Under the pieces are notes generated by a model. It did not search any database, was not told the origin of the DNA, and saw nothing but the letters and a program-made list of their open reading frames with translations. Shown here piece by piece: positions 19,159-29,475 of a stretch of 64,000 nt of DNA. The stretch covers positions 3,582,315 to 3,646,314 of the forward strand of contig NZ_LT721901.1 in NCBI RefSeq assembly GCF_900157375.1, written 5' to 3'. Each line of letters starts with the position of its first letter. The stretch's first letter is position 1. This DNA comes from Mycobacterium rhizamassiliense (GTDB lineage: Bacteria; Actinomycetota; Actinomycetes; Mycobacteriales; Mycobacteriaceae). Position numbers and translations under genes: made by a program.

Positions 19159-19503
19159 CTAGAGCCCGAAGCGCGCCTTGACGTCCTTGGTCTGGAAGTG
19201 CTCAACGATGATGCCGACCAGCGGGATGGTTCCGGCCAGCAGCACCCCGACGGTCTTGCCGATCGGCCAGCGGACCTTGATCGCCAAATTGAACGCCGTC
19301 AGCACGTAGACGAAATACACCCAGCCGTGCACCACTTCGATCCACCGGATCTCGCGGTGAAACACGAGGTGCGAGACGATCTCGTAGCACAGCGCGATCA
19401 ACCAGAGACCCGTCGTCCACGCCATCACCCGGTAGCCGAGCAGCGCGGTGCGGATTTGGTTGGCGGGAACTGCTGGGGCCCCGGGTGTTTCGGGTGTGGT
19501 CAT
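19159..19503 (-). CDS. DUF3817 integral membrane protein (Rv1342c-like)
   Basis: A 114-residue hydrophobic protein with about three transmembrane segments (VMAWTTGLWLIALCYEIVSHLV; VHGWVYFVYVLTAFNLAIKV; KTVGVLLAGTIPLVGIIVEHF), matching the DUF3817 family. The function is not known. Its ATG overlaps the stop of the upstream minus-strand gene (ATGA at 19500-19503), so the two are translated as a pair, as Rv1343c-Rv1342c are in M. tuberculosis. Confidence 0.87.
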   Translation of the reverse strand: MTTPETPGAPAVPANQIRTALLGYRVMAWTTGLWLIALCYEIVSHLVFHREIRWIEVVHGWVYFVYVLTAFNLAIKVRWPIGKTVGVLLAGTIPLVGIIVEHFQTKDVKARFGL

Positions 19504-19892
19504 GCGGTTGTCCTGTTCTGCTTTTCGGTGTCGTTCTTCGCGAGCTCGGCCAGGTAGGCGTTGTACTCCCGCAGCGCGGGATCGTCGGGTGCCGGCGGTG
19601 CGGCCGTGGGGCGTTCGGGCAGCAACCCGGCGGGTATCTCGGTGACCGCCCCGGGCCGGTGAAGCTCGGGCGGCGTCTCTTCATAGCGGACGAACTTGCG
19701 ATACGCGTAAACGCAGAACCACGCGAACATCGGCCACTGCAGGGCGTACCCGAGGTTTTGGACCGTGCCTGACACAGACTCGTACCGGGTCCATTGCCAC
19801 CAGCCCAACGCCAGGCAGCCGCAGGCCGCGACGATCACCAGCATGATCAGTGCCGGCCGGCGGCGACGCCTCCTCTGGGCCTCCGCGGACAC
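19500..19892 (-). CDS. lprD: Single-span membrane protein (LprD/Rv1343c-like)
   Basis: A 130-residue protein with a basic N-terminus, one hydrophobic segment (ALIMLVIVAACGCLALGWWQW), a second short hydrophobic stretch (about 46-62) and a Pro-rich acidic tail. VAAC could be read as a lipobox, which is how the M. tuberculosis homologue got the name LprD, but the Cys sits inside a long hydrophobic helix, so lipidation is doubtful. It is first in the two-gene unit with the DUF3817 protein and is divergent from mbtL. Confidence 0.8.
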   Translation of the reverse strand: MSAEAQRRRRRRPALIMLVIVAACGCLALGWWQWTRYESVSGTVQNLGYALQWPMFAWFCVYAYRKFVRYEETPPELHRPGAVTEIPAGLLPERPTAAPPAPDDPALREYNAYLAELAKNDTEKQNRTTA

Positions 19893-19976
19893 CCCTTGAC
19901 GGTACCCGGGTCCCCTGCGCCGATGGCGTCAAGCCTTTGCCCAGGACCGATGTGGCGTAGCTCTCAGACTTTCGAA

Positions 19977-19995
19977 CTAGGCTAGCCTTGCCTTA
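19977..19995. promoter_or_regulatory. IdeR (iron box) upstream of mbtL
   Basis: The 19-bp sequence CTAGGCTAGCCTTGCCTTA fits the mycobacterial iron-box pattern TTAGGTTAGGCTAACCTAA, with matching GG-TAG-CT and CCT-A positions. It lies 25 bases before the mbtL ATG, so IdeR-Fe bound here would block the promoter of the mbtL-mbtM-mbtN operon when iron is sufficient. Confidence 0.82.
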
Positions 19996-20020
19996 CCTAG
20001 ACCTGTTATGGTCCTTCGCC

Positions 20021-20275
20021 ATGGCCTCCTCGTCGCCCGCGGTGACCTCTGCGCTGCAAAGCATTCTGCGTGAAGACCTCAATGTCGACATGAGCCGGGT
20101 CAGCCCCGACGCCAGGTTGATCGACGACGTCGGGTTGGACTCGGTCGCCTTTGCTGTGGGCATGGTGGCCATCGAGGACCGCCTCGGTGTCGCGTTGTCC
20201 GAGGAAGAACTCCTGACCTGCAACACGGTCGGGGATCTGGACGCGGCGATCGCGGCGAAATCCCGCAATGAGTGA
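20021..20275 (+). CDS. mbtL: Mycobactin acyl carrier protein
   Basis: Carries the fatty acyl chain for mycobactin. From ATG 20021 it has 84 residues. The phosphopantetheine-accepting Ser41 is in DVGLDSVAF, followed by the recognition helix [14 protein letters not shown] further upstream (19988) would include the iron box and is rejected. Its last codons overlap the mbtM ATG by 8 bases. The leader is very short, so the mRNA may be nearly leaderless; that is inference. Confidence 0.92.
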   Translation: MASSSPAVTSALQSILREDLNVDMSRVSPDARLIDDVGLDSVAFAVGMVAIEDRLGVALSEEELLTCNTVGDLDAAIAAKSRNE

Positions 20276-21842
20276 ACTCGCCGCGGCGATGACGCGGTCG
20301 ATGCAGACCGCAACAACCGAGCTTTCCGTCTTCGACAAGGAGACGTCGGGGTGGCACCGGCGCCCGTGGCCTGAGGTGCACGGGTTGGCCGAAGGTGTCG
20401 CGGCCTGGCTGCTCGACCACGATCGGCCCACGGCCGTCGGTCTGGTGGGCGAACCGAGCGTCGAGTTCATCGCCGCGATCCAGGGCGCGTGGCTCGCGGG
20501 TGCGGCCATCTCGATCCTGCCCGGGCCGGTGCGCGGCGCCGAGCTGCGGCAGTGGGCGTCCTCGACGCTAGCCCGGTTCCGCGGGATCGGCGTCACCGCG
20601 GTGCTGAGCCAGGGCTTGCAGCTGGAAAGCCTGCAAGACGTTGCGCCCGTGGATATTACGGTCGAGGACCTCGCGACGGCCGCGCACACCAACCGGTCTG
20701 CATCCGGCCTGCCCCACGCCGACGCCACCGGCTACGCGATTCTGCAGGGGACCGCGGGATCGACCGGATCTCCGAAGACCGCGATGCTTTCCCCGGGCGC
20801 CGTGCTCAGCAACATGCGTGGGCTCGATCAACGGTTTGCCTTGGACGCGTCGATCGATGTGATGTGTTCCTGGCTGCCGCTGTTTCACGACATGGGACTC
20901 GCCTGCGTGCTCGCGTCGACCCTGGCAGGGATGCCGCTGTGGTTGGCGTCGCCGACCGCGTTCTCCGCATCGCCGTTCAACTGGCTGAAGTGGCTGTCTG
21001 AGAGCCGCGCGACGTTCACCGCCGCGCCCAACCTTGCCTTCAACATCCTCGGCAAGTACGCCAGCCTGGTCTCCGATGTCGATCTCAGCGCCATGCGAGT
21101 CGCGATCAACGGTGGGGAACCGGTGGACTGCGAGGGGTTTACCAAATTCGCAGAAGCCATGGCGCCGTTCGGATTCGACGCGGGTGCGCTCGCGCCGTCC
21201 TACGGCCTCGCCGAATCCACTTGCGCGGTGACCCTGCCCGGGTCGGGGGTGGGATTGAACACCGTCACCGTCTCCGACGCCAGCGGCTCACACAAATACC
21301 CGGTCCTGGGTGAGGCGGTTCCTGGGATGGAGGTACGGGTGCTCCCCAGCGATCGCTACTCCGAGAACCTGGATCGCGAGATCGGTGAGATCGAGATTCG
21401 CGGCACGTCGATGATGGACGGCTACCTGGGTCAGGCGCCCCTCGACCGCGACGACTGGTTCCCCACGGGCGATTTGGGCTTCTTCGACGACGGTGGCCTC
21501 GTGGTGTGCGGCCGGGCCAAGGAGATCATCTCGATCGCGGGACGCAACATCTTTCCGACCGAGATCGAGCTGATCGCGGCTCAGGTCAGCGGTGTGCGCC
21601 AGGGTTGCGTTGTCGCCCTGGGCACCGGCGAGCGATCCGCGCGCCCCGGCCTGGTCGTCGCGGCCGAGTTCCGCGGCGAGAACGAGACGCAGGCGCGCAC
21701 CGAGGTGATTCAGCGCATCGCGTCGGTGTGCGGAATCGTGCCGGCCGACGTGGTTTTCATGACGCCGGGATCCCTGCCGCGCACCTCCTCGGGCAAGCTG
21801 CGCCGCCTGGAGGTGCGACGCACCCTCGAGCTGGTGGACTGA
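20268..21842 (+). CDS. mbtM: Fatty acyl-AMP ligase of the second mycobactin locus
   Basis: Also known as FadD33. It activates a long-chain fatty acid as acyl-AMP and loads it on MbtL. The 524-residue ANL-fold protein has the P-loop variant [16 protein letters not shown], the A5 region [12 protein letters not shown] and the C-terminal hinge [29 protein letters not shown]. The C-terminal Lys is in [14 protein letters not shown]. It overlaps mbtL at its start and sits 1 base from mbtN, so the three are one operon under the iron box. Confidence 0.93.
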   Translation: MSELAAAMTRSMQTATTELSVFDKETSGWHRRPWPEVHGLAEGVAAWLLDHDRPTAVGLVGEPSVEFIAAIQGAWLAGAAISILPGPVRGAELRQWASSTLARFRGIGVTAVLSQGLQLESLQDVAPVDITVEDLATAAHTNRSASGLPHADATGYAILQGTAGSTGSPKTAMLSPGAVLSNMRGLDQRFALDASIDVMCSWLPLFHDMGLACVLASTLAGMPLWLASPTAFSASPFNWLKWLSESRATFTAAPNLAFNILGKYASLVSDVDLSAMRVAINGGEPVDCEGFTKFAEAMAPFGFDAGALAPSYGLAESTCAVTLPGSGVGLNTVTVSDASGSHKYPVLGEAVPGMEVRVLPSDRYSENLDREIGEIEIRGTSMMDGYLGQAPLDRDDWFPTGDLGFFDDGGLVVCGRAKEIISIAGRNIFPTEIELIAAQVSGVRQGCVVALGTGERSARPGLVVAAEFRGENETQARTEVIQRIASVCGIVPADVVFMTPGSLPRTSSGKLRRLEVRRTLELVD

Positions 21843-21843
21843 C

Positions 21844-23007
21844 ATGACCGCAACGACCGTCTTCGATGCCGACTACCGCGCCCTGCTGACCGACGCGTTC
21901 GACGACCGCGTTACCGAGTGGACCGCAGAAGCCGAAGCGGCGCAACGCTTTCCGCGCAAGCTGATCGAGCACCTCGGCGCAAGCGGTGTCTTCGCCGCCA
22001 AGTGGACCGACCAAACCCAGCCCGACGTCGGCAAGATCGTCGAACTCGCCCTGGCTCTGGGCCACCTGTCGTCCGCCGGCATCGGAGTGGGTGTCAGCCT
22101 GCACGACTCGGCCATTGCCCTCCTGCGCCGCTTCGGCAAGTCGGACTACCTCAAAGACATCTGCGAGCAAGCGATCCGCGGCGAGGCCGTGCTGTGCATC
22201 GGCGCCTCGGAGGAATCCGGCGGATCGGACCTGCAGATCGTCGAGACCGAGGTTCGTTCGCGCGACGGCGGTTTCGAGGTCCGCGGCATCAAGAAGTTCG
22301 TGTCGCTTTCGCCCATCGCGGACCACATCATGGTGGTGGCGCGCAGCGTCGACCACGACCCGAACAGCCGGCACGGCAGCGTCGTGGTGGTGGCGGTGCC
22401 GACCACTCACGTCGACGTGCAGCCGCCTTACGACAAGGTCGGGGCGGGGCCGTTGGACACCGCGGCGGTCCACATCGACACCTGGGTTCCGGCCGACGCG
22501 CTCGTCGCGCGGGCCGGCACCGGTCTGGCGGCCATCAGTTGGGGGCTGGCGCACGAGCGGATGTCGATCGCCGGGCAGGTCGCGGCCTCGTGCCAGCGGG
22601 TCATCGGAATCACCCTGGCCCGCATGATGAATCGCCGCCAATTCGGCCACACGCTGTTCGAGCATCAGGCGTTGCGGCTGCGCATGGCGGACCTGCAAGC
22701 GCGCGTCGACCAGTTGCGCTACGCGCTACACGGCATTGCCGTGCAGGGGCGTCTCGATCTGCGCGCGGCCGCCGGAATCAAGGTGACGGCGGCGCGGCTC
22801 GGCGAAGAAGTGATCGGCGAGTGCATGCACATCTTCGGCGGCTCGGGATATCTCGTCGACGAGACACCGCTGGGCCGGATGTGGCGGGACATGAAGCTGG
22901 CTCGGGTCGGCGGCGGCACCGACGAAGTGCTCTGGGAATTGGTGGCGGCCGGCATGAAGGCCGACCACGCCGGCTACGAGGATTGGATAGGTCGCTCCAA
23001 CGCGTAG
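21844..23007 (+). CDS. mbtN: Acyl-ACP dehydrogenase of mycobactin synthesis
   Basis: Also known as FadE14. This acyl-CoA-dehydrogenase-fold flavoprotein of 387 residues introduces the alpha,beta double bond into the MbtL-bound acyl chain. Seen: the FAD/substrate region [20 protein letters not shown], the mid-helix [22 protein letters not shown] and the C-terminal [37 protein letters not shown]. It converges with mbtK and the two coding regions overlap by 34 bases, as expected for a compact locus. Confidence 0.93.
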   Translation: MTATTVFDADYRALLTDAFDDRVTEWTAEAEAAQRFPRKLIEHLGASGVFAAKWTDQTQPDVGKIVELALALGHLSSAGIGVGVSLHDSAIALLRRFGKSDYLKDICEQAIRGEAVLCIGASEESGGSDLQIVETEVRSRDGGFEVRGIKKFVSLSPIADHIMVVARSVDHDPNSRHGSVVVVAVPTTHVDVQPPYDKVGAGPLDTAAVHIDTWVPADALVARAGTGLAAISWGLAHERMSIAGQVAASCQRVIGITLARMMNRRQFGHTLFEHQALRLRMADLQARVDQLRYALHGIAVQGRLDLRAAAGIKVTAARLGEEVIGECMHIFGGSGYLVDETPLGRMWRDMKLARVGGGTDEVLWELVAAGMKADHAGYEDWIGRSNA

Positions 23008-23606
23008 AGCACCATGCGGCGGTTCGGCGCGTCATGCTCGCCCAAAGACCGGCATCCCACGTACTCGCAGAGCCGGCGGACGACCGTGTTGCGGTGGTCG
23101 GGGTCGAACATGATTCGACCACAGCGTGGCTCCCGCGCGAAGACGCTGGCCATGATTCGGGGCAGCAGCCGGGGCCCGAAGCCGCGGTTGACCAACCCCA
23201 GGTCCGCGATGGCCGCGTGCAGCCCCACGTCGTAGGGGTGGGCGTCGTAATGCCGCGAAATCAGATCTTTTGCGGCCCAGTAGATCTCTAGGTAGGCACA
23301 CTCCGAACCCCGCAGGGTGGCGATCAACGGCAGCGAATAGGTCCCGTCCAGCTGCGCACCGATGTGACGTTGCCAGCGCTCGAGCGGCCAGTCGTACTCC
23401 CAGGTCTCCGCGAGGTGGGGGCGGTTCATCCACTCGGCCACCATCTCCGCGTCGGCGCGCTCCGCGACGCGGAACCCATACGGCGACTCCAGCAGGGGAA
23501 CCGGTGGCCGGCCAAGTCGCGCAACCTCTTCGGGCAGGTCCGTACGTTCGCGCGCCAGTACGTACGACGTCTCGTCGGTCTGGTTGCTCACAGATGCTTC
23601 GGTCAT
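22974..23606 (-). CDS. mbtK: Lysine N-acyltransferase for mycobactin (GNAT fold)
   Basis: Transfers the acyl chain from MbtL to the epsilon-amino group of a lysine of mycobactin. It has 210 residues. Typical features are the N-terminal [35 protein letters not shown] and the core [30 protein letters not shown], then [32 protein letters not shown], the pattern of siderophore lysine acyltransferases (MbtK/IucB type). It is expressed from its own iron-boxed promoter on the minus strand. Confidence 0.94.
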   Translation of the reverse strand: MTEASVSNQTDETSYVLARERTDLPEEVARLGRPPVPLLESPYGFRVAERADAEMVAEWMNRPHLAETWEYDWPLERWQRHIGAQLDGTYSLPLIATLRGSECAYLEIYWAAKDLISRHYDAHPYDVGLHAAIADLGLVNRGFGPRLLPRIMASVFAREPRCGRIMFDPDHRNTVVRRLCEYVGCRSLGEHDAPNRRMVLYALERPIQSS

Positions 23607-23641
23607 CGAGCGCTGAGCCTACCCGAGGAACATTCGCTGGA

Positions 23642-23660
23642 TAAGGGTAGGCATACCATA
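23642..23660. promoter_or_regulatory. IdeR (iron box) upstream of mbtK
   Basis: TAAGGGTAGGCATACCATA matches most positions of the iron-box consensus (GG-TAGGC--ACC--A) and lies 35 bases before the mbtK ATG on the minus strand. It is weaker than the mbtL box but correctly placed for repression of mbtK. Confidence 0.65.
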
Positions 23661-23737
23661 GAAGTTAACTGGTCAGAGTTTGCTGGAAATTCGCGCAGCT
23701 GGGGAGCGGCGGGCACGGTAATCTGTGGGACGCCCAT

Positions 23738-23819
23738 GCGCGAGTGGCGGAATTGGTATACGCGCTGGATTTAGGTTCCAGTGTCTTCGGACGTGGGGGT
23801 TCGAGTCCCCCCTCGCGCA
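23738..23819 (+). tRNA. tRNA-Leu(UAG)
   Basis: The acceptor arms GCGCGAG and CTCGCGC pair fully. The anticodon stem CTGGA/TCCAG frames the loop TTTAGGT with anticodon TAG. A short variable arm and the T-loop GTTCGAGTC follow, as in class II tRNA-Leu. The discriminator is A and no CCA is encoded. It lies between the divergent mbtK and irtA iron-box promoters, as a tRNA-Leu does in other mycobacteria. Confidence 0.95.
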
Positions 23820-23866
23820 CTCTTGGCACCCTGGTCGCCGCCTCGACCCCGCCGCCGGCCTTAAGC

Positions 23867-23885
23867 TATGGTAAGGCAACCCTTA
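23867..23885. promoter_or_regulatory. IdeR (iron box) upstream of irtA
   Basis: TATGGTAAGGCAACCCTTA fits the iron-box pattern with GGT-AGGC-A-CCT-A preserved. It lies about 59 bases upstream of the irtA ATG, consistent with IdeR control of irtA-irtB. Confidence 0.7.
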
Positions 23886-23943
23886 CTTAGGGCTTTCGGT
23901 GTGCGCGCGTGGCGGAATTCGCCGCCGCGGGAGAGGACCGTTG

Positions 23944-26553
23944 ATGGCACGCGGGTTCCAGGGTGCGATATTGCGCGGCTTCGGGGCGCGCGATCACACG
24001 GCAACGGTGCTCGAAACCGTGCCGATCGCACCCCATTTCGTGCGGATCCGGATGGTGTCGCCGACGCTGTTCGAGGATGCGGAGGCCGAGCCCGCGGCGT
24101 GGCTGCGATTCTGGTTCCCCGACCCGGACGGGTCCGATACCGAGTTCCAGCGCGCCTACACCCTCTCCGAGGCCGATGCCGAGGCCGGCCGCTTCGCGGT
24201 CGACGTGGTGCTGCACGAGCCGGCCGGTCCGGCGTCGAAGTGGGCGCGCACCGTCGAGCCGGGCGCGACGATCGCAGTGATGTCGCTGATGGGTTCGTCG
24301 CGCTTCGCCGCACCCGAGGAGCAACCGGCCGGCTATCTGTTGATCGGCGACTCGGCATCCATTCCGGGGATGAACGGCATCATCGGAACGGTTCCCGACG
24401 ACGTCCCCATTGAGATGTATCTGGAGCAGCACGACGACCGGGACACGCTGATCCCGATCGCCGCGCATCCAAGGCTGCGGGTGCATTGGATTCCCCGCCG
24501 CGACGAGCAGTCGCTGGCGAACGCGATCGAGACCCGGCACTGGTCGAACTGGTATGCCTGGGCCACGCCGGAGGCCACGTCGCTCAAGCATGTCCGTAAG
24601 CGGCTGCGCGATGTCTTCGGATTCCCCAAGTCCGAGGTGCACGCGCAGGCGTATTGGAGCGCCGGTCGCGAAATGGGCACCACCCGTGGCGGCGACTCCG
24701 GCGGCGACACCGTGGTGCCCACCGAGTCGGAAGCCGCTGTGGCACAAGCTGAGTCGCTATCCCCGGCGCAGACCGCGGCGGCGGCCGCCCAGGGAAGTTG
24801 GCGTGCTCAGGCCGCCGGCCGATTGCTGGCGCCACTGCGGTCGGCGCTGATCGTCTCCGGCATCCTGCAGGCGGTGATCACGCTGGTGCAGCTGGCGCCG
24901 TTCGTCTTGCTGGTGGAGTTGGCCCGACTACTGGCCACCGGCGCCGACGAGTCGCGGCTGTGGAACGTCGGCATCGTGGCCGTGTCGGTGCTGGGCCTCG
25001 GCACGGTGCTCGGCGCCGCGCTGACGCTCTGGTTGCACGTGGTCGATGCGCGGTTCGCCAGCGACCTGCGTTCGCGGTTGCTGAGCAAGATGTCTCGCCT
25101 GCCGCTGGGCTGGTTCACCGCGCGCGGCTCGGGCGCGATCAAGCAGCTGGTGTCCGACGACACGCTGTCGCTGCACTATCTTGTCACCCACGCCATCCCA
25201 GACGCGGTCAACGCCGTCGTCGCGCCGGTGGCGGTGTTGATCTACCTCTTCGTCGTCGACTGGCGCGTCGCGCTGGTGCTCTTCGGGCCGGTGCTGGTCT
25301 ACGGCGTGATGACGTCGTCGCTCACCATCCAGTCCGGCCCGCGGATCGTCCAGGCGCAGCGGTGGGCCGAGCGGATGAACGGCGAGGCCGGCGCGTACCT
25401 CGAGGGCCAGCCGGTGATTCGCGTCTTCGGCGGTGCGGCGGCCTCCAGCTTCCGGCGCCGCCTGGACGAATACATCGGGTTCCTGGTGGCCTGGCAGCGG
25501 CCGATGGCCGGCAAGAAGACCGCGATGGATCTGACCACCAGGCCCTCGACATTCCTCTGGCTGATCGCGACCGCGGGAACCCTGCTGGTCGTCACGCACC
25601 GGATGGATCCGGTCAACCTGCTGCCGTTCCTGCTGCTGGGCACCACGTTCGGCGTCCGGCTCCTCGGCATCGCTTACGGCCTCGGCGGCATCCGCGCCGG
25701 GATGCTGGCCGCGCGGCGGTTGCAGGTCGCGCTCGACGAACCCGACCTCGCGGTGCAAGGGGACGCGGGCAGCGCGCCCGACGACCAAGCGGGCACGGTG
25801 CAATTCGACCGCATCGGATTCAGCTATCGCCCCGGCGTTCCGGTGATCCAGGACGTGTCGCTGGAACTGAGGCCGGGCACGGTCACCGCGCTCGTCGGCC
25901 CGTCCGGCTCCGGCAAGTCCACCCTGGCGGCGCTGTTGGCCCGGTTCCACGACGTCGAGGACGGCGCGATACGCGTTGGGGGACAAGATATCCGGTCGCT
26001 GAGCGCCGACGAGCTCTACGCGTGCGTCGGTTTCGTGCTGCAGGAGACCCAGCTGGTGCACGGCACGGTCGCCGAGAACATCGCGCTGGCCGTCCCCGAC
26101 GCCACCATCGAACAGATTCAGGCCGCGGCCCGTGAGGCGCAGATCCATGACCGCGTGCTGCGGCTGCCCGACGGCTACGACACCGTGCTGGGCGCCAGTT
26201 CCGCGCTATCGGGCGGCGAGCGGCAGCGCCTCACCATCGCTCGCGCGATCCTGGCCGACACCCCGGTGCTGATCCTCGACGAGGCCACGGCCTTCGCCGA
26301 CCCGGAATCGGAATACCTTGTGCAACAAGCGCTTAACCGGCTCACCCATGACCGCACCGTGCTGGTGATCGCCCACCGGTTGCACACCATCACCCGCGCC
26401 GACCAGATCGTCGTGCTCGATCACGGACGGATCGTCGAGCGCGGCACCCACGACGAGCTGCTGGCCGCCGACGGACGATACAGCCGGCTGTGGGCGACGG
26501 GCCAGGGCAACCCGGTGGCCGCGACCGGCGCGGTACAGGAGGTCACCCCATGA
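23944..26553 (+). CDS. irtA: Fe-carboxymycobactin/mycobactin importer subunit IrtA with reductase domain
   Basis: An 869-residue inner-membrane ABC half-transporter fused to a siderophore-interaction domain. Residues about 1-250 form the FAD-binding domain (RAYTLSEAD flavin motif) that reduces Fe(III)-mycobactin. A type IV exporter-like membrane domain spans about 290-570. The ATPase domain has Walker [10 protein letters not shown] (about 651), signature LSGGERQRL (about 755) and Walker [13 protein letters not shown] 23944 follows GGAGAGGA, so I use it rather than the in-frame start at 23899. It overlaps irtB by ATGA. Confidence 0.95.
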   Translation: MARGFQGAILRGFGARDHTATVLETVPIAPHFVRIRMVSPTLFEDAEAEPAAWLRFWFPDPDGSDTEFQRAYTLSEADAEAGRFAVDVVLHEPAGPASKWARTVEPGATIAVMSLMGSSRFAAPEEQPAGYLLIGDSASIPGMNGIIGTVPDDVPIEMYLEQHDDRDTLIPIAAHPRLRVHWIPRRDEQSLANAIETRHWSNWYAWATPEATSLKHVRKRLRDVFGFPKSEVHAQAYWSAGREMGTTRGGDSGGDTVVPTESEAAVAQAESLSPAQTAAAAAQGSWRAQAAGRLLAPLRSALIVSGILQAVITLVQLAPFVLLVELARLLATGADESRLWNVGIVAVSVLGLGTVLGAALTLWLHVVDARFASDLRSRLLSKMSRLPLGWFTARGSGAIKQLVSDDTLSLHYLVTHAIPDAVNAVVAPVAVLIYLFVVDWRVALVLFGPVLVYGVMTSSLTIQSGPRIVQAQRWAERMNGEAGAYLEGQPVIRVFGGAAASSFRRRLDEYIGFLVAWQRPMAGKKTAMDLTTRPSTFLWLIATAGTLLVVTHRMDPVNLLPFLLLGTTFGVRLLGIAYGLGGIRAGMLAARRLQVALDEPDLAVQGDAGSAPDDQAGTVQFDRIGFSYRPGVPVIQDVSLELRPGTVTALVGPSGSGKSTLAALLARFHDVEDGAIRVGGQDIRSLSADELYACVGFVLQETQLVHGTVAENIALAVPDATIEQIQAAAREAQIHDRVLRLPDGYDTVLGASSALSGGERQRLTIARAILADTPVLILDEATAFADPESEYLVQQALNRLTHDRTVLVIAHRLHTITRADQIVVLDHGRIVERGTHDELLAADGRYSRLWATGQGNPVAATGAVQEVTP

Positions 26554-28310
26554 TCCGCACCTGGATAGGCCTGGTTCCCGCCGACCTGCGCGGCAAGGTG
26601 ACCGCCTACGCGTTGCTCGCCTTCGTGTCGGTCGTCGTGCGTGCGGTCGGCGCCGTCCTGCTCGTCCCGTTGGTGGGGGCGCTGTTCAGCGACACCCCGC
26701 GCCATGCGCTGGCCTGGCTGGGCTGGCTCACCGCCGCCACCGTGATCGGGTGGGTGGTCGACACCATGACCGCGCGGATCGGTTTCGACCTGGGCTTCGC
26801 CGTCCTCGACCACACGCAGCACGACGTCGCCGACCGGCTGCCGCAGGTCCGGCTCGACTGGTTCACCGCCGACAACACCGCCGTGTCCCGGCAGGCGATC
26901 GCGGCAACCGGCCCCGAGCTCGTCGGCCTGGTGGTCAACCTGCTGACGCCGCTGACCACGGCGGTGCTGCTGCCCGCGGTCATCGCGCTGGCGCTGCTGC
27001 CCATCTCGTGGCAGCTGGCGGCCGCCGCGCTGGCCGGGGTGCCGTTGATGTTGGGGGCGCTGTGGGCCTCGGCGCGGCTGACGCGGCGAGCCGACGCCGC
27101 GGCCGGCGACGCCAACACCGTGCTCACCGAGCGGATCATCGAATTCGCCCGCACTCAGCAGGCGCTGCGCGCCGCGCGACGGGTCGAGCCGGCCCGCAGC
27201 CTGGTGGGCTCCGCGCTCGCCGCCCAGCACAGCGCGACGATGCGCCTGCTCGGCATGCAGATCCCGGGCCAGTTGCTGTTCAGCATCGCCAGCCAGCTGG
27301 CCCTGATCCTGCTGGCCGGCGCCACCACGGTGCTGACCGTCAACGGCACGCTCACCGTCGCCGAGGCGATCGCCCTGATCGTGGTGATCGCGCGCTACCT
27401 GGAGCCGTTCACCACCGTCAGCGAACTCGCGCCGGCGCTGGAGAGCACCCGCGCCACCCTCGACCGCATCCGGGGCGTGCTCGACGCGCCCGTCATCCCC
27501 GCCGGAGCCGGCACGCTGCCCGACGCCCGCGACGGAGCTCGCGACGAATTTAAGGCCCCCGTCATCGAATTCGACGACGTGGCCTTCGGCTACGACGGCG
27601 CCAGCGCGCCGGTCCTCGACGGTGTCAGCTTCTCGCTGCAGCCGGGAACCACGACGGCCATTGTCGGGCCGTCGGGCTCCGGCAAGAGCACGATCCTGGC
27701 GCTGATCGCCGGGCTGCACCAGCCGACCCGCGGGCGGGTTCTGCTCGACGGCGCCGACGCCGCCACGCTGGACGCGAAGGCGCGTCGGGGAGCCAGCAGC
27801 GTGGTCTTTCAGCACCCGTATCTCTTCCACGGGACGATCCGTGACAACGTCCTCGCCGGCGACCCCGCCGCGGGTGACGATCGGCTGGCGGGAGCGATCC
27901 GGCTGGCGCGGGTGGACGAGCTGATCGGGCGGCTGCCCGACGGGGCCCAGACCGTTGTCGGCGAGGCCGGATCGGCCTTGTCCGGCGGCGAGCGGCAACG
28001 CGTCAGCATCGCCCGTGCGCTGCTGAAACCGGCACCGCTGCTGTTGGTCGACGAGGCCACCAGCGCCCTGGACACCGAGAACGAGGCCGCGGTGGTCGAT
28101 GCGCTCACCGCCGATCCTCAGTCGCGCACCCGCGTCATCGTCGCCCACCGGCTGGGCAGCATCCGCCACGCCGACCGCGTCCTGTTCGTCGACAACGGCA
28201 AAATCGTCGAGGACGGCACGGTCGACGAATTGCTCGCCACGGGTGGACGTTTCGACGAGTTCTGGCGCCAGCAACACGAGGCCGCCGACTGGCACATCCT
28301 CGCCGACTAA
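26550..28310 (+). CDS. irtB: Fe-mycobactin importer subunit IrtB
   Basis: ABC half-transporter of 586 residues that pairs with IrtA to import iron-loaded mycobactins. The membrane domain (about 15-310) is followed by an ATPase with Walker [10 protein letters not shown] (about 372), signature LSGGERQRV and Walker [12 protein letters not shown]. The ATG at 26550 overlaps the irtA stop. The pair is driven from the irtA iron box. Confidence 0.95.
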   Translation: MIRTWIGLVPADLRGKVTAYALLAFVSVVVRAVGAVLLVPLVGALFSDTPRHALAWLGWLTAATVIGWVVDTMTARIGFDLGFAVLDHTQHDVADRLPQVRLDWFTADNTAVSRQAIAATGPELVGLVVNLLTPLTTAVLLPAVIALALLPISWQLAAAALAGVPLMLGALWASARLTRRADAAAGDANTVLTERIIEFARTQQALRAARRVEPARSLVGSALAAQHSATMRLLGMQIPGQLLFSIASQLALILLAGATTVLTVNGTLTVAEAIALIVVIARYLEPFTTVSELAPALESTRATLDRIRGVLDAPVIPAGAGTLPDARDGARDEFKAPVIEFDDVAFGYDGASAPVLDGVSFSLQPGTTTAIVGPSGSGKSTILALIAGLHQPTRGRVLLDGADAATLDAKARRGASSVVFQHPYLFHGTIRDNVLAGDPAAGDDRLAGAIRLARVDELIGRLPDGAQTVVGEAGSALSGGERQRVSIARALLKPAPLLLVDEATSALDTENEAAVVDALTADPQSRTRVIVAHRLGSIRHADRVLFVDNGKIVEDGTVDELLATGGRFDEFWRQQHEAADWHILAD

Positions 28311-28312
28311 AT

Positions 28313-28329
28313 CGCGGGCGTCGCCCGCG
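28313..28329 (+). terminator. Hairpin behind irtB
   Basis: CGCGGGCG, one T, then CGCCCGCG is a perfect 8-bp inverted repeat starting 2 bases after the irtB stop. There is no T-tract, as is common in mycobacteria, so it may act as a Rho-linked or L-shaped-independent stop or only as an mRNA 3' stabiliser. Confidence 0.5.
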
Positions 28330-28395
28330 GGTCTTGCCGTATGCCTTACAGTTCATGGGACGGTCGGACCGGGGGAGTACTGGAGGCGTTTGTAC

Positions 28396-29475
28396 ATGAG
28401 TGCTGTGGTGTCGATCCCGCGCTATCCGGCCGACGTGACCGCCGAATGGCTCTCGACGGCGCTGAGCGGACGCGGCGCATCCGTCGAGGTGTCCGGTGTC
28501 GACGTCGTTGCCATCGGCACCGGGCAGACCGGGGCGACCTACCGCGTGACGGCCAGCTATGCCGGGGATCCGGGTGAGCTACCGCAGACGTTCGTGATCA
28601 AGCTGCCGGCGCAGGACGATGCCGTGCGCGACCGGGTCGTCATCGGGTATCGCAGCGAGTGCTCGTTCTACGCCACGGTGGCCGACCGGGTGCAGGTGCC
28701 GACGCCGGACTGCTTCTACTGCGAGATCAGCGACGACGCGATGGACTACGCGTTGTTGCTCGCCGATCAGGCGCCGGCCGCCCAGGGCGACCAGATCGCG
28801 GGCTGCGGCGAGCAGGAGGCGAGGTTGGCGGTGGTGGCCCTTGCCGGGCTGCACGGGCCAACCTGGTGCGACCCGTTCTGGCTCGACGTGCCCGGCATCG
28901 CGTTCAGCCGCCCGGACGAGGCGGGAGCCGCGGGCATGGGCGAGGTGGCCAAGATGAGCGCCGACATCACCCTGGAAAAGCTCGGCGACCGGATGACGGC
29001 CGAGGATCGCGAGACCTTCAGCACCGCAATGGGTTTGATCACGCCCTGGCTGATGACCGAGTGGCACCGGTTCGCGCTGCTGCACGGCGACTACCGGCTC
29101 GACAACCTGTTGTTCGATCCGGGCCACAGCTGGGTGAGCGTGGTCGACTGGCAGACGCTCGGCGTGGGCCTTCCGGCCAGGGATCTCGCCTATTTCACCG
29201 CGACCAGCCTGGATTCGCGGCTGCGCGGGGAGATCGAAAGCGACCTGGTGGACGAATACCACCGCGCACTGTTGGGCTACGGCGTCACCGGCTACGACCG
29301 CGAAACCTGTTGGCGCGACTACCGTCTCGGTGTCATTCAGGCCCTGCTGATCTCGGCGTTGGGATTCGCCTTCGCCACCTCCACCGAGCGTGGCGACGAC
29401 ATGGTGCTGACCATGCTGGCGCGCGGCTGCCAGGCGTTCCGCGATCTCAAGACGGTGGAACTGATTTCGCGTTAG
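28396..29475 (+). CDS. Phosphotransferase family protein (APH/ecdysteroid-kinase-like)
   Basis: A 359-residue kinase-fold protein. The catalytic loop LLHGDYRLDNLLFDP (Brenner motif) and the Mg-binding VVDWQTLGVGLPARDLAYF are intact, so it is likely an active small-molecule kinase. In actinobacteria such proteins are often encoded beside acyl-CoA metabolism genes, but the substrate is unknown. ATG 28396 has GGAGG 11 bases upstream. It is not found after irtB in M. tuberculosis. It converges with the FAAL gene and overlaps it by 4 bases. Confidence 0.82.
   Translation: MSAVVSIPRYPADVTAEWLSTALSGRGASVEVSGVDVVAIGTGQTGATYRVTASYAGDPGELPQTFVIKLPAQDDAVRDRVVIGYRSECSFYATVADRVQVPTPDCFYCEISDDAMDYALLLADQAPAAQGDQIAGCGEQEARLAVVALAGLHGPTWCDPFWLDVPGIAFSRPDEAGAAGMGEVAKMSADITLEKLGDRMTAEDRETFSTAMGLITPWLMTEWHRFALLHGDYRLDNLLFDPGHSWVSVVDWQTLGVGLPARDLAYFTATSLDSRLRGEIESDLVDEYHRALLGYGVTGYDRETCWRDYRLGVIQALLISALGFAFATSTERGDDMVLTMLARGCQAFRDLKTVELISR

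Noticed and set aside
19988..20020. TTG at 19988 as the mbtL start
   Set aside because: It would put the start codon inside the iron box; ATG 20021 gives a normal ACP.
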